This document shows, in pieces, positions 56,165-64,000 of a stretch of DNA of 64,000 nt (position 1 is its first letter; the number at the start of each line of letters is the position of its first letter). Source of the DNA: Bacillus cereus group sp. RP43 (GTDB lineage Bacteria > Bacillota > Bacilli > Bacillales > Bacillaceae_G); assembly GCF_040459645.1 (NCBI RefSeq), contig NZ_JARVHQ010000001.1:2170001-2234000 (forward strand), read 5' to 3'. The notes beneath the pieces are model-generated. The model worked only from the letters and a program-made list of their open reading frames with translations. It did no database searches and was not told where the DNA came from. The translations under genes and the position numbers were made by a program.

Positions 56165-56641
56165 TTAACAATTACACGATAAACGTAAGCTCTCATACGT
56201 ATCAATCATTTCATACACAAATGACGATAGGAGAAACTCTTTTATATTGTGTTTAGTGCTTTCGTTACTACAACTATCAACAAATGTAATACATTCGTCA
56301 CTTTTTCGAGTACGGTAAAGAACGGTATTCGTTGTATCAGTAAATGTTTTACTACAGCACTTGCAACGATCATTATACTTTCCAAACCTTACAACATGTT
56401 CGGAAGCACAAAGAGGACATTCGAATCCCTCTTTGAAACGTGTTTCACGCATTTCATTGATTAAATGATCACCGACAGAGGAAGAAGGCTCTACATAACG
56501 TTTTACCCATTGAAACACTCGCTCTTTTTCTATGTGGGGTAATTTGTTGATATGTTTTAATAAATGTCTGAACGCTTTGCTCAATCTTGCCACAACTTGA
56601 ACGTTTGTTCTTTTTATACTTAGTTTCAGGAGAGTTATCAA
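56165..56641 (-). pseudogene. Truncated IS1595-family (ISXO2-like) transposase
   Basis: 158 codons. It keeps the N-terminal helical part (LPHIEKERVFQWVKRYVEP) and the zinc ribbon CPLC...CKCC (FGKYNDRCKCCSKTFTDTTN), then TVLYRTRKSDECITFVD. The zinc ribbon is shortened by a few residues, and the DDE catalytic domain is replaced by an unrelated tail after about residue 122. Full transposases are about 280-320 residues. The gene cannot encode active enzyme. Confidence 0.8.
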
Positions 56642-56676
56642 ATATGAACATTTACCTTTAACAGAGCCATTTTTTA

Positions 56677-56840
56677 GCCAACTGCTATCACCTGAAACTG
56701 AAAATCAAAATAAAAATGAGCATATGAATTGGATTTTTTTGAATGTCCCTGTCGTAAAAGAAAACATACATGCCACGATTCGAATTCACATGCAAGAAGC
56801 AACCATAAACATCGATGAATCAGAATGTATACCAATCTAA
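56677..56840 (+). pseudogene. 3' relic of an interrupted gene
   Basis: An open frame from AGC 56676 region to TAA 56840 reads LLSPETENQNKNEHMNWIFL, NVPVVKENIHATIRIHMQEA, TINIDESECIPI. It begins right at the IS boundary without a start, so it may be the tail of a gene split by the insertion. No family recognised. Confidence 0.4.
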
Positions 56841-56952
56841 AACAAAGAATATTTTCAAAAATATTACAAATTAAGACAATATATTGCGAATTATCAGAAT
56901 ATTATTTATTATATAAACGTTGTAACGTATTTAATATTGGGGAGGAATGGGG

Positions 56953-59340
56953 ATGAAGAAAAAGCCTTTTAAAGTGCTGTCTACGCTTGCGGCGACAGCT
57001 GTGCTTAGTTGCACATTTGGATTTGGTAGTCAATCTGTTTATGCAGCAACGCCGTCTAATGTAGGAGCTTTAAGTCCAATTGATGAAAATTTAATTCCAG
57101 AGGAGCGTTTAGCAGATGCGCTCAAGAAACGCGGTGTAATTAGTGAAGCTACGTCGAAAGAAGACACATTAAAAGCTGTTGAAAAATACGTAGAGAAGAA
57201 AAAAGGCGAAAATGCTGGAAAAGAACCAGTAGCGGGGGACAGTGTTACGAGAGAAGCTTCTGATTTTTTGAAAAAGGTTAAAGATGCAAAAGCAGATGAG
57301 AAAGAAAAAGCAAATCAACCTGTTAGTGGCCCGGTAGCTGGACAAGAGCCGGTTAAAGGGGGATTAAACGGAAAAGTACCAACTACTTCAGCGAAGCAAA
57401 AACAATATAACGGTGATGTTCGTAAAGATAAAGTTCTTGTATTGCTAGTAGAGTTTGCTGACTTTAAGCATAACAATATTGATCAAGTACCAGGTTATAT
57501 GTATTCAAATGATTTTAATCCAGAACATTATCAAAAAATGTTATTTGGTGATGAGCCGTTTACACTCTTTGATGGTTCAAAAGTCCCAACATTTAAACAA
57601 TATTATGAAGAGCAATCTGGTGGTAGTTATACAGTCGATGGGACAGTAACAAAGTGGTTGACAGTTCCTGGTACAGCAGCGGATTATGGTGCAGATGCAG
57701 GAGATGGCGGTCATGATAATAAAGGACCAAAAGGACCTCGCGATTTTGTAAAAGAGGCATTAAATGCAGCTGTAGAAAGTGGTATTGATTTATCTGAATT
57801 TGACCAATACGATCAATATGACAATAATGGTGATGGCAATAAAAACGAATCAGATGGTCTTATTGATCACTTAATGGTCATTCACGCTGGAGTTGGGCAA
57901 GATGGAGGCGGTGGTAGACTAGGTGATGACGCAATTTGGTCACATCGCTGGAACCTTGGAACACCATATCCAATTGAAGGAACAAAAGCAAAGGTTGATA
58001 ACTGGGGCGGTAAAATGGCAGCATACGATTACACAATTGAGCCAGAAGACGGAGCAGTTGGTGTATTCGCGCATGAATTTGGTCATGATTTAGGTCTTCC
58101 AGATGAGTATGATACGAAGTATTCAGGAGCAGGTGAGCCAATTAACTCTTGGTCTGTGATGAGCGGCGGCAGCTGGGCTGGTAAAATTGCAGGTTCAACG
58201 CCACCGAGTTTCTCTCCGCAAAATAAAGAGTTCTTTCAAAAGAACATGGGTGGAAACTGGGCAAATATTGTAGAAATCGACTATGATAAATTAAATCGCG
58301 GTATCGGTCTTGCGACGTACTTAGATCAAAGTGTAACGAAATCAAATCGCCCTGGTCTGATTCGCGTTAACTTACCAGATAAAGATGTAAAAGGTATTCA
58401 GCCTGCATTCGGTAAGAAATATTACTATAGTACAAAAGGCGATAATCTTCATACAACAATAGAAACGCCAGTGTTTGATTTAACAAATGCAACAATGGCG
58501 AAGTTTGATTACAAATCATTGTATGAAATTGAAACAGATTATGATTTCCTTGAAGTACATGCAGTGACAGAGGATGATAAGAAAACGTTAGTGGATCGAA
58601 TTGGCGAAAAGAATGTGAAAAATGGTCTAGACACAACGGATGGTAAATGGGTAGATAAGTCATATGATTTAAGCCAATTTAAAGGACAAAAAGTAAAACT
58701 AGTATTCGAATACATTACAGATGGTGGTTTAGCACCGAACGGTTTTACTCTTGATAACGCTACATTAACTGTAGATGGAAATGTTGTGTTCTCTGATGAT
58801 GCAGAAGGCGAAGCGAAATTAAAATTAAATGGTTTCGTTACAGCAAACGGTTTTGATAAGAAGAAACATAACTATTATTTAGAGTGGAGAAACTACGCTG
58901 GTGCTGATCAAGCGTTAAAATATAGCGGTGGTGTACCGTATAATACAGGTCTTGTTGTATGGTATGCAGACTCTAGCTTTACAGATAATTGGGTTGGTAT
59001 TCATCCAGGCGAAGGTTTCTTAGGGGTTGTTGACTCTCATCCAGAGGCAATTATTGGAACGCTAAACGGCAAACCAACTGTTAAAGGTAGTACACGATAC
59101 CAAATCGCAGATGCTGCGTTCTCCTTTAACCAAGCGCCAGCATGGAAAGTTGTATCTCCAACACGCGGAACATATGATTACAAAGGGTTACCAGGTGTAA
59201 CGAAGTTTGATGATTCTAAATTGTATATGAACGATTTAATCCCAGATGCAGGACGTAAAGTACCGAAGCTTGGATTGAAATTTGAAGTAGTTGGACAAGC
59301 AAATGATAATTCTGCAGGAGCAGTTCGTTTATATCGTTAA
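56953..59340 (+). CDS. inhA: Immune inhibitor A metalloprotease (InhA paralog)
   Basis: 795 residues from ATG 56953 after GGGGAGG. Signal peptide (about 1-31, ending VYA), propeptide, then an M6 zinc protease domain with [14 protein letters not shown], a downstream MSGGSW Met-turn, and C-terminal MAM/VEG-like beta domains ending AGAVRLYR. Secreted; it degrades host antimicrobial peptides and matrix proteins. The group has three paralogs (InhA1, 2, 3); the N-terminus differs from InhA1 as I recall it and no PlcR box is seen close upstream, so InhA3 is my best guess. The zinc site is intact. Confidence 0.9.
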   Translation: MKKKPFKVLSTLAATAVLSCTFGFGSQSVYAATPSNVGALSPIDENLIPEERLADALKKRGVISEATSKEDTLKAVEKYVEKKKGENAGKEPVAGDSVTREASDFLKKVKDAKADEKEKANQPVSGPVAGQEPVKGGLNGKVPTTSAKQKQYNGDVRKDKVLVLLVEFADFKHNNIDQVPGYMYSNDFNPEHYQKMLFGDEPFTLFDGSKVPTFKQYYEEQSGGSYTVDGTVTKWLTVPGTAADYGADAGDGGHDNKGPKGPRDFVKEALNAAVESGIDLSEFDQYDQYDNNGDGNKNESDGLIDHLMVIHAGVGQDGGGGRLGDDAIWSHRWNLGTPYPIEGTKAKVDNWGGKMAAYDYTIEPEDGAVGVFAHEFGHDLGLPDEYDTKYSGAGEPINSWSVMSGGSWAGKIAGSTPPSFSPQNKEFFQKNMGGNWANIVEIDYDKLNRGIGLATYLDQSVTKSNRPGLIRVNLPDKDVKGIQPAFGKKYYYSTKGDNLHTTIETPVFDLTNATMAKFDYKSLYEIETDYDFLEVHAVTEDDKKTLVDRIGEKNVKNGLDTTDGKWVDKSYDLSQFKGQKVKLVFEYITDGGLAPNGFTLDNATLTVDGNVVFSDDAEGEAKLKLNGFVTANGFDKKKHNYYLEWRNYAGADQALKYSGGVPYNTGLVVWYADSSFTDNWVGIHPGEGFLGVVDSHPEAIIGTLNGKPTVKGSTRYQIADAAFSFNQAPAWKVVSPTRGTYDYKGLPGVTKFDDSKLYMNDLIPDAGRKVPKLGLKFEVVGQANDNSAGAVRLYR

Positions 59341-59346
59341 TAATGG

Positions 59347-59384
59347 AGAAGCTGTTGAAGAGGATTCCTTTCAACAGCTTTTTT
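59347..59384 (+). terminator. inhA terminator
   Basis: AGCTGTTGAA pairs with TTTCAACAGCT, followed by TTTTT. Confidence 0.87.
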
Positions 59385-59503
59385 CATAGGAACATAAATT
59401 TCAAGTTACTAGTAAAAATAATAGTAACTACTCAGCCATACATTTCATTTAGAAGGTTGTTGATGCTCAGATTGATTAAAGCATGTTTCTATGCAGGGCA
59501 AGC

Positions 59504-60121
59504 TTATTTCTTTAAACCAGCTGCATAGAAAGGACCATGAACTGCGATTGTTGATAAAATACGAGCAATTTCCTCCGGTGTTTCTTTTTGTCCATTATTT
59601 AACCATTGTTGAATAACACCTATATGAGCAGATGCCATATAAGAAGCTAAGTATTGGCTTGGAACAAGTAAATTCTCCTTATTAATGAGAGCACCATTCG
59701 TATCTTCAAATAGCGTTTTCCACATAAAGTCTTTCAATTTTGTTTGGAAAGATAAATCTCCTTTTGTGCTTAGTACAGCTTTCATAAAATCACTATTTTC
59801 ATTTAGAAATTCAAGGATAGAAGTGATAAGTACAAACGGCGTTGTTGGAGAAGGATTTGATCCAAGGTCAGCAATAACTTCCGGAAATTTCTGTTTGGCG
59901 ATGCTAGAAAACTCATACATAATTTCTTCTTGGCATTTCGTCATTAAATCGAATTTATCTTGATAGTGCGCATAGAAAGTACCGCGATTTATGTTTGCTT
60001 TCGTTGTAATATCTTTCACTGTAATGGCGTCAAAACCTTTTTCCTCAATTAACTCAACCAATGCATTTCGTATGGCAGTTTTCGTACGAATAACACGTAA
60101 ATCTAAATTACTATCGCGCAA
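59504..60121 (-). CDS. TetR/AcrR family regulator
   Basis: 205 residues, TTG start about seven bases after AAGGAGGG. N-terminal HTH: RTKTAIRNALVELIEEKGFDAITVKDI, then NINRGTFYAHYQDKFDLM. The C-terminal ligand domain resembles the TetR_C_7/YcdC type. Divergent from the YhgE-like permease gene, with palindromes between, so it is probably its repressor. Confidence 0.88.
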   Translation of the reverse strand: MRDSNLDLRVIRTKTAIRNALVELIEEKGFDAITVKDITTKANINRGTFYAHYQDKFDLMTKCQEEIMYEFSSIAKQKFPEVIADLGSNPSPTTPFVLITSILEFLNENSDFMKAVLSTKGDLSFQTKLKDFMWKTLFEDTNGALINKENLLVPSQYLASYMASAHIGVIQQWLNNGQKETPEEIARILSTIAVHGPFYAAGLKK

Positions 60122-60162
60122 AGCATGTCCCTCCTTACATTTTTTTCAACACATTTAGAAAT

Positions 60163-60255
60163 TGTGTCTTATAACCGACACATTCACGATTTTTGATTAT
60201 TGTATAAGATTTAACTCAAACATATAATTCAAATATAAATAAACAACACGTTGTT
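60163..60255. promoter_or_regulatory. Two candidate TetR operators
   Basis: TGTGTC-N8-GACACA at 60163-60182 and AACAACACGTTGTT at 60242-60255, both in the divergent promoter region between the TetR gene and the permease gene. Confidence 0.55.
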
Positions 60256-60292
60256 GGTTATTATAGATCAAATTAAAGGAGGAGAAAAGAAA

Positions 60293-61474
60293 ATGTTAAA
60301 AAACAAGCTCTTATTTTTATCACCAATTATTGCACTACTTGTTGTTTTTATTTTTTCATTAACATTATTTCCAAGCGTTCAACCTAAGCCGAAAAACTTG
60401 CCAATTGCAATTGTGAATGAGGATCAAGGAGTAGAAATTCCGAATCAAGCCAAAATGAATATGGGACAAACAATTGTTGATATGATCAAAAAAACATCAA
60501 AAACAGATGAAGAACCTGCGGTAAAATGGGTAGAAGTAAAAAATAAGGAATCTGTTCAAAAAGGTTTAAATAATCAAGAGTATTACGCAGCGTTAGTCAT
60601 TCCGAAAGACTTTAGTACAAAACAAGCATCATTACGAACAACACAGCCATCTTCACCAGAGGTAGAAATATATATAAATCAAGGAATGAATACGGCAGCT
60701 TCAACTATGGCAGGGCAAATGTTAAATGGAGTAGTTGATAATATGAACAATAATATTCGTACTCAGTTATTAGAAGGATTTAAAGCAAAAGGGACTACTT
60801 TAACAACGGACCAAGTTTCGAAATTGGTAACACCTATTACAAAGAAAGTGACAAATGTAAATGAAATCGGCAAAAATAGTGCGAACGGTAACTCGCCAAT
60901 TTCTTTATTCCAACCGTTATGGATTGCAAGTTTAGCTAGTGCAGCGATTATCTTTATTGCGATTAGTAGAATGCCAGTAGGTACAAGAAAAGAAAACTTT
61001 GTATTAAAACTAAAACAGATAATAACAGGAGCTATCGCGGCGCTTGTAATTGGATTCGGTCTTACATGGATCGCAGATGGAATGGTAGGGTTAAATATTT
61101 CGAATTTCACGGATACGGCTTTGTTCTTATCCATTACTTCTTTTAGTTTCTTGTTAATGATTTCTGCGGTGCTTTCATTAGTTGGTTTAAAGGGAATCGG
61201 GTTATTTGCACTGTTACTTTTCTTTGGTGCACCGCTATTGGCGCTAGCACCTGAAATGATGTCTCCATTTTATCAAGACTGGATTTACTCCTGGTTACCG
61301 ATGCGATTCATGATAGAAGGTCTAAGAGAAATCTTCTTCTTCGGAAAAGGATTAGCTTGGAATACTCCTATTACTGTACTCGTTTGGATTGGTGTAGTAA
61401 GCATGGTTATCATACTTGGAACAGCTTTAAAACGTAGCGTAGTAAAGGAACATAAAACTGAAGTAAATGCTTGA
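60293..61474 (+). CDS. YhgE/Pip-like ABC-2 permease
   Basis: 393 residues from ATG 60293 after AAAGGAGG. One N-terminal helix (about 6-26), a large extracytoplasmic domain (about 30-195; PIAIVNEDQGVEIPN, YYAALVIPKDFST), then five or six helices. This is the ABC-2/YhgE-Pip type seen in phage-infection proteins and drug exporters. No ATPase gene is adjacent. It is probably induced when the divergent TetR protein binds a ligand. Confidence 0.83.
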   Translation: MLKNKLLFLSPIIALLVVFIFSLTLFPSVQPKPKNLPIAIVNEDQGVEIPNQAKMNMGQTIVDMIKKTSKTDEEPAVKWVEVKNKESVQKGLNNQEYYAALVIPKDFSTKQASLRTTQPSSPEVEIYINQGMNTAASTMAGQMLNGVVDNMNNNIRTQLLEGFKAKGTTLTTDQVSKLVTPITKKVTNVNEIGKNSANGNSPISLFQPLWIASLASAAIIFIAISRMPVGTRKENFVLKLKQIITGAIAALVIGFGLTWIADGMVGLNISNFTDTALFLSITSFSFLLMISAVLSLVGLKGIGLFALLLFFGAPLLALAPEMMSPFYQDWIYSWLPMRFMIEGLREIFFFGKGLAWNTPITVLVWIGVVSMVIILGTALKRSVVKEHKTEVNA

Positions 61475-61488
61475 AAAATAGTAGAGGA

Positions 61489-61522
61489 AAAACCGTTTCA
61501 CTAGTAGTGGGGCGGTTTTTTT
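61489..61522 (+). terminator. Terminator
   Basis: AAAAACCG pairs with CGGTTTTTTT; inner ACTAGTAGT self-pairs. Confidence 0.75.
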
Positions 61523-61607
61523 GTTGGGGAATACAAGCTAAATAGTAGTGAATTACGTTATATAATGTATTAAACAGAACAGAAATAAATAAGAAAGGAG
61601 CAAATAA

Positions 61608-62065
61608 ATGAAAAGGGGAATTACAGTCGATATTCCAAATGAATATGATAATTTACTTTGGAAAGTGTTAATGCCGATTGATATTACTGCATTTGATTGG
61701 TGGGGAGTGAGGAGTCGTACTTAGTAGCACATGGTGGATTGGATGAAGCATTATTTCCAGAAGAACCAACTATAGTAGAAGGATCAGATTTGAAAAGATT
61801 ATTTAAAGGCAACATATATTATGTTATTTTTGCAGATTTAAAAGCGTATCCAAAAGGAGAGGAAGTAGTAGATATTGAAACATATAAAGAATTTAAAGAG
61901 AGTGAGTGTGAATTAGTTTTACTAGTTGCGGATTGTACATACGTCACAATTTACGCTAAAGACCAAAACGCAATTAAATTGATGTATGAAAATGCAATTG
62001 ATCAAGGGTTTTATGTTGAATATGTTACAGATGGAAATGATGGAAGAACTCGTTTATCCGTGTGA
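61608..62065 (+). pseudogene. Frameshifted DUF2691 gene
   Basis: ATG 61608 follows AAAGGAG. It encodes MKRGITVDIPNEYDNLLWKV...DITAFDWW, then shifts frame near 61695-61710 and hits TAG at 61722. The other frame continues GSEESYLVAHGGLDEALFPE ... YVIFADLKAYPKGEEVVDIE ... YVTDGNDGRTRLSV to 62065. The two parts join into one DUF2691 protein of about 150 residues. The lesion is in a G-rich run, so a sequencing error is possible. Confidence 0.75.
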
Positions 62066-62088
62066 TAGGTATATAAAGGGGGAAGTAA

Positions 62089-62967
62089 ATGAATCATATT
62101 ACTGCTGATTTAGTTAAAAAGTTAATACAAGAGCAATTTCCTAAATGGGCACATTTAGAAGTGAAACCTGTAAAGCTTAGCGGGAACGATAATAGAACAT
62201 TTCATTTAGGGGACGAGATGAGTGTTAGGTTGCCAAGTGATGTAGCATATGTACCGCAAGTAGAGAAAGAAAATACTTGGTTACCTATATTAAGTAAGGG
62301 ACTTTCTTTACAAATTTCTGCACCAATTGCGAAAGGGAATCCGACTAAAGAATATCCGTGGCCTTGGTCTATTAATAAGTGGATCGAGGGAGAGACGGTG
62401 ACGAAAGAAAATATTCGTGATTTAGATGAATTCGCAGCAGACTTAGGAGCATTTTTAATAGATTTACAATCAATTGATGCGAGTAACGGACCAATAGCTG
62501 GAGAACATAATTTTTACCGAGGCGGGCTTATATCTGTATACGATGAAGAAGCGAGAGGGGCTATCGAAAATAATAAGGATGTTTTTGATGAAACAGTATT
62601 AAAGCATCTTTGGGATGTAGCACTTCGTTCAACATGGGACCACAAACCAGTTTGGGTTCATGGAGATGTTGCGCCAGGAAACTTACTCGTTAAGGATGGA
62701 AAACTTTGTGCCGTAATTGATTTTGGTATTTTAGGAGTAGGAGATCCGGCTTGTGATGCAGCGATGGCATGGACATTTTTTGATAAAAATAGTAGAAACA
62801 TATTTAAAGAAGTATTGCGCATAGATGAAGAAACGTGGAATAGAGCGAGAGGGTGGGCGCTTTGGAAGGCGTTAATTACATATGATGCGAATAGGGATAG
62901 TAAAGAAAAAGTAGCCGAAGAATCGTATCGTGTAATTCAACTAATTGCTGATGATTATGGGGTGTAA
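62089..62967 (+). CDS. Aminoglycoside phosphotransferase-family kinase
   Basis: 292 residues. N-lobe with SGNDNRTFHLGDEMSVRLPS, catalytic loop VWVHGDVAPGNLLV and metal motif IDFGILGVGDPACDAAMAW. This is the APH/choline-kinase superfamily, close to B. cereus-group proteins named aminoglycoside phosphotransferases. The real substrate may be a sugar, amino alcohol or antibiotic. AAGGGGGAAG precedes ATG. Transcribed after the DUF2691 relic. Confidence 0.85.
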   Translation: MNHITADLVKKLIQEQFPKWAHLEVKPVKLSGNDNRTFHLGDEMSVRLPSDVAYVPQVEKENTWLPILSKGLSLQISAPIAKGNPTKEYPWPWSINKWIEGETVTKENIRDLDEFAADLGAFLIDLQSIDASNGPIAGEHNFYRGGLISVYDEEARGAIENNKDVFDETVLKHLWDVALRSTWDHKPVWVHGDVAPGNLLVKDGKLCAVIDFGILGVGDPACDAAMAWTFFDKNSRNIFKEVLRIDEETWNRARGWALWKALITYDANRDSKEKVAEESYRVIQLIADDYGV

Positions 62968-62970
62968 TAG

Positions 62971-63013
62971 AAAAAGCCTATTTTGAATCATATGATCAAA
63001 ATAGGCTTTTTAC
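62971..63013. terminator. Bidirectional terminator
   Basis: AAAAAGCCTATTTTGA pairs with TCAAAATAGGCTTTTT; it separates convergent genes. Confidence 0.9.
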
Positions 63014-63017
63014 ATTA

Positions 63018-64000
63018 TTAATCGATACTTAAAGCTTTTTTACCCATTTGATTATAACTGTGCTCAAATCGGGATTTTACCATTGGTTGGTCTTTTTTAC
63101 CGTCTAATGGGTCATTATAGTAAATGTTACGATCATCTACACCAGTTATGATAATCGTATGTGCATTTCTGTATCCATTCACGGTTTTTCCTTGAGGTGT
63201 TTGCCAAGTATGTTCTAGTTGCGGAGCAGTTATTTTGTTCCCTACCCACGCTACAACTGGTTTGCCATTACGTACATAGCTTTCTAATACAGAGAAATCC
63301 TGTCCTGTTAAATCTGTACCTCTTGCATGTTTATCAAGTAATTGTTTCAATGGTGCTGGGTTAATAGAGTAACCATAGCTCTTTCCACTTACGTCACCAA
63401 CGAATCCGATGTCTGGATCACCCCAAACTGTAACTTTTCCGTTTCCATCAGTCTTGCGTCGCGTTGTATCAAATGGCATTTGATTAGCAAAGTCTACTTT
63501 ATGTAATGAACGTCCTGTATAGTATTCTAAAAGCATTTGCAGTGAAACAACTGTACTTCCTTTTTGTAGTTCCGGCAATTGATTAATAGCAGGAACATTT
63601 AAGAGAAGCTTTGGACGTAAGAGATAAGACATATTTACCCATTTTGGTCCTTTATCTGTACGAATTTGTACCCATCCGTCATCTGTCTTAGCTAATTCTT
63701 CTATACCACCTTGTGGAGCATACTTTCCAGATACTTTAGAAGAAAAATTAGGGCTATCGTAAGCAAAAAATGTTCTTGGTATGTATGTTAGTTCTTTTCC
63801 TTCACCCTCTTTTAAATATGGATTCATCCATTGAAGACCTTCGCTAGTACGAATTTTTAACCAGATGCTATTTTCTTCAACGACAGTTACAGTTTGAGGG
63901 GGATACTTACCAACCACGTATCCTGTTCTTGACGGTCTATCAAAGGTAACAAAATTTATATCAATATATACTTGTTTTTCTTGTAATGGTGTCCACTTCA
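63018..64000 (-). CDS. C39-like peptidase-fold protein with SH3-type repeats (5' end outside window)
   Basis: At least 327 codons; the frame continues past 64000 (WTPLQEKQVYIDINFVTFDR precedes VVGKYPPQ). Two or more SH3/GW-like repeats of the type IWLKIRTSEGLQWMNPYL and GWVQIRTDKGPKWVNMSYL lie before a peptidase_C39-like domain (VPAINQLPELQKGSTVVSLQ, then NAHTIIITGVDDRNIYYNDP). The usual catalytic Cys in xGCEVTSL is Ser here (KGSTVVSL), and no Cys occurs in the visible part. It is probably an exported wall-binding protein without classical C39 activity. Confidence 0.8.
   Translation of the reverse strand, partial: KWTPLQEKQVYIDINFVTFDRPSRTGYVVGKYPPQTVTVVEENSIWLKIRTSEGLQWMNPYLKEGEGKELTYIPRTFFAYDSPNFSSKVSGKYAPQGGIEELAKTDDGWVQIRTDKGPKWVNMSYLLRPKLLLNVPAINQLPELQKGSTVVSLQMLLEYYTGRSLHKVDFANQMPFDTTRRKTDGNGKVTVWGDPDIGFVGDVSGKSYGYSINPAPLKQLLDKHARGTDLTGQDFSVLESYVRNGKPVVAWVGNKITAPQLEHTWQTPQGKTVNGYRNAHTIIITGVDDRNIYYNDPLDGKKDQPMVKSRFEHSYNQMGKKALSID

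Larger units (their letters stand above)
55730..56668 (-). mobile_element. Defective IS1595-like element with passenger gene
   Basis: About 939 bp bounded by inverted terminal repeats GGCTCTGTTAAA (55730) and TTTAACAGAGCC (56657-56668). Flanks ATTTTTTT (55722-55729) and ATTTTTTA (56669-56676) could be an 8-bp target duplication with one change; the T-rich context weakens this. Inside are a truncated ISXO2-type transposase and a membrane-protein gene, both on the minus strand. IS1595-family elements are known to carry passenger genes. The transposase is not functional, so it would need help to move. Confidence 0.75.

Noticed and set aside
56841..56952. PlcR box upstream of inhA
   Set aside because: No TATGnAnnnnTnCATA match near the gene.

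Overview
The window is chromosomal DNA of a low-GC Gram-positive spore former, almost certainly a member of the Bacillus cereus group. The evidence is an InhA-type M6 metalloprotease, a collagen-like exosporium protein with the BclA-type leader, a second BclA-C-like protein, splA-splB, a rifampin phosphotransferase, the D-cysteine desulfhydrase typical of the group, and copies of a 155-bp repeat that looks like bcr1. No rRNA, tRNA, CRISPR array or prophage is visible. The layout is accessory: short transcription units, many terminators, many small regulators and an unusual number of decayed genes.

1-13 kb: an ArsR-type regulator with an MFS efflux pump and two matching operators; an HrtBA-like haem-stress ABC exporter with an HssR-type direct repeat but no hssRS next to it; an LPNAG-anchored coiled-coil surface protein; a P-loop kinase; a methyltransferase behind a leader terminator; an XRE regulator with a membrane partner and two overlapping palindromes; a serine hydrolase; and a lipoprotein followed by small orphan and broken genes. 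13-25 kb: metallophosphoesterase, D-cysteine desulfhydrase, methyltransferase, L,D-transpeptidase, small membrane proteins, a two-component system divergent from a lipoprotein and a PepSY-like protein across a 17/18 inverted repeat, and the exosporium collagen-like gene with a SigK-like promoter.

25-36 kb: VOC protein, SF1 helicase, a SAM riboswitch driving an M20 amidohydrolase, an Lrp regulator divergent from a short-chain dehydrogenase, and a complete arsenic operon (arsR-arsI-acr3-arsC) with three ArsR boxes. A graveyard follows: a truncated aminoglycoside phosphotransferase, an unknown relic and a broken tspO. 36-49 kb: AhpD-like protein, splAB, the ykkCD pair, a c-di-AMP (ydaO) riboswitch ahead of an amino-acid permease and an MgtC-like protein, an ArsR/SmtB regulator, an Mn ABC transporter with a MntR-like palindrome, a MenA-like prenyltransferase and a BclA-C-like protein.

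49-64 kb: an orphan Tn554-type TnpC remnant touches a three-gene cassette (sulfotransferase, TauE/SafE exporter, broken sulfotransferase). Then come a damaged YolD gene, rph, a defective IS1595-like element that keeps both terminal repeats and carries a small membrane-protein passenger gene, inhA, a TetR regulator with a YhgE/Pip-like permease, a frameshifted DUF2691 gene, an APH-type kinase, and a C39-like protein with SH3-type repeats whose expected catalytic Cys is Ser; that gene runs off the right edge. The most unusual items are the sulfotransferase/TauE cassette, the IS1595-like element with its passenger, and several leader or operator arrangements that tie small accessory genes to named signals (haem, SAM, c-di-AMP, Mn, As).
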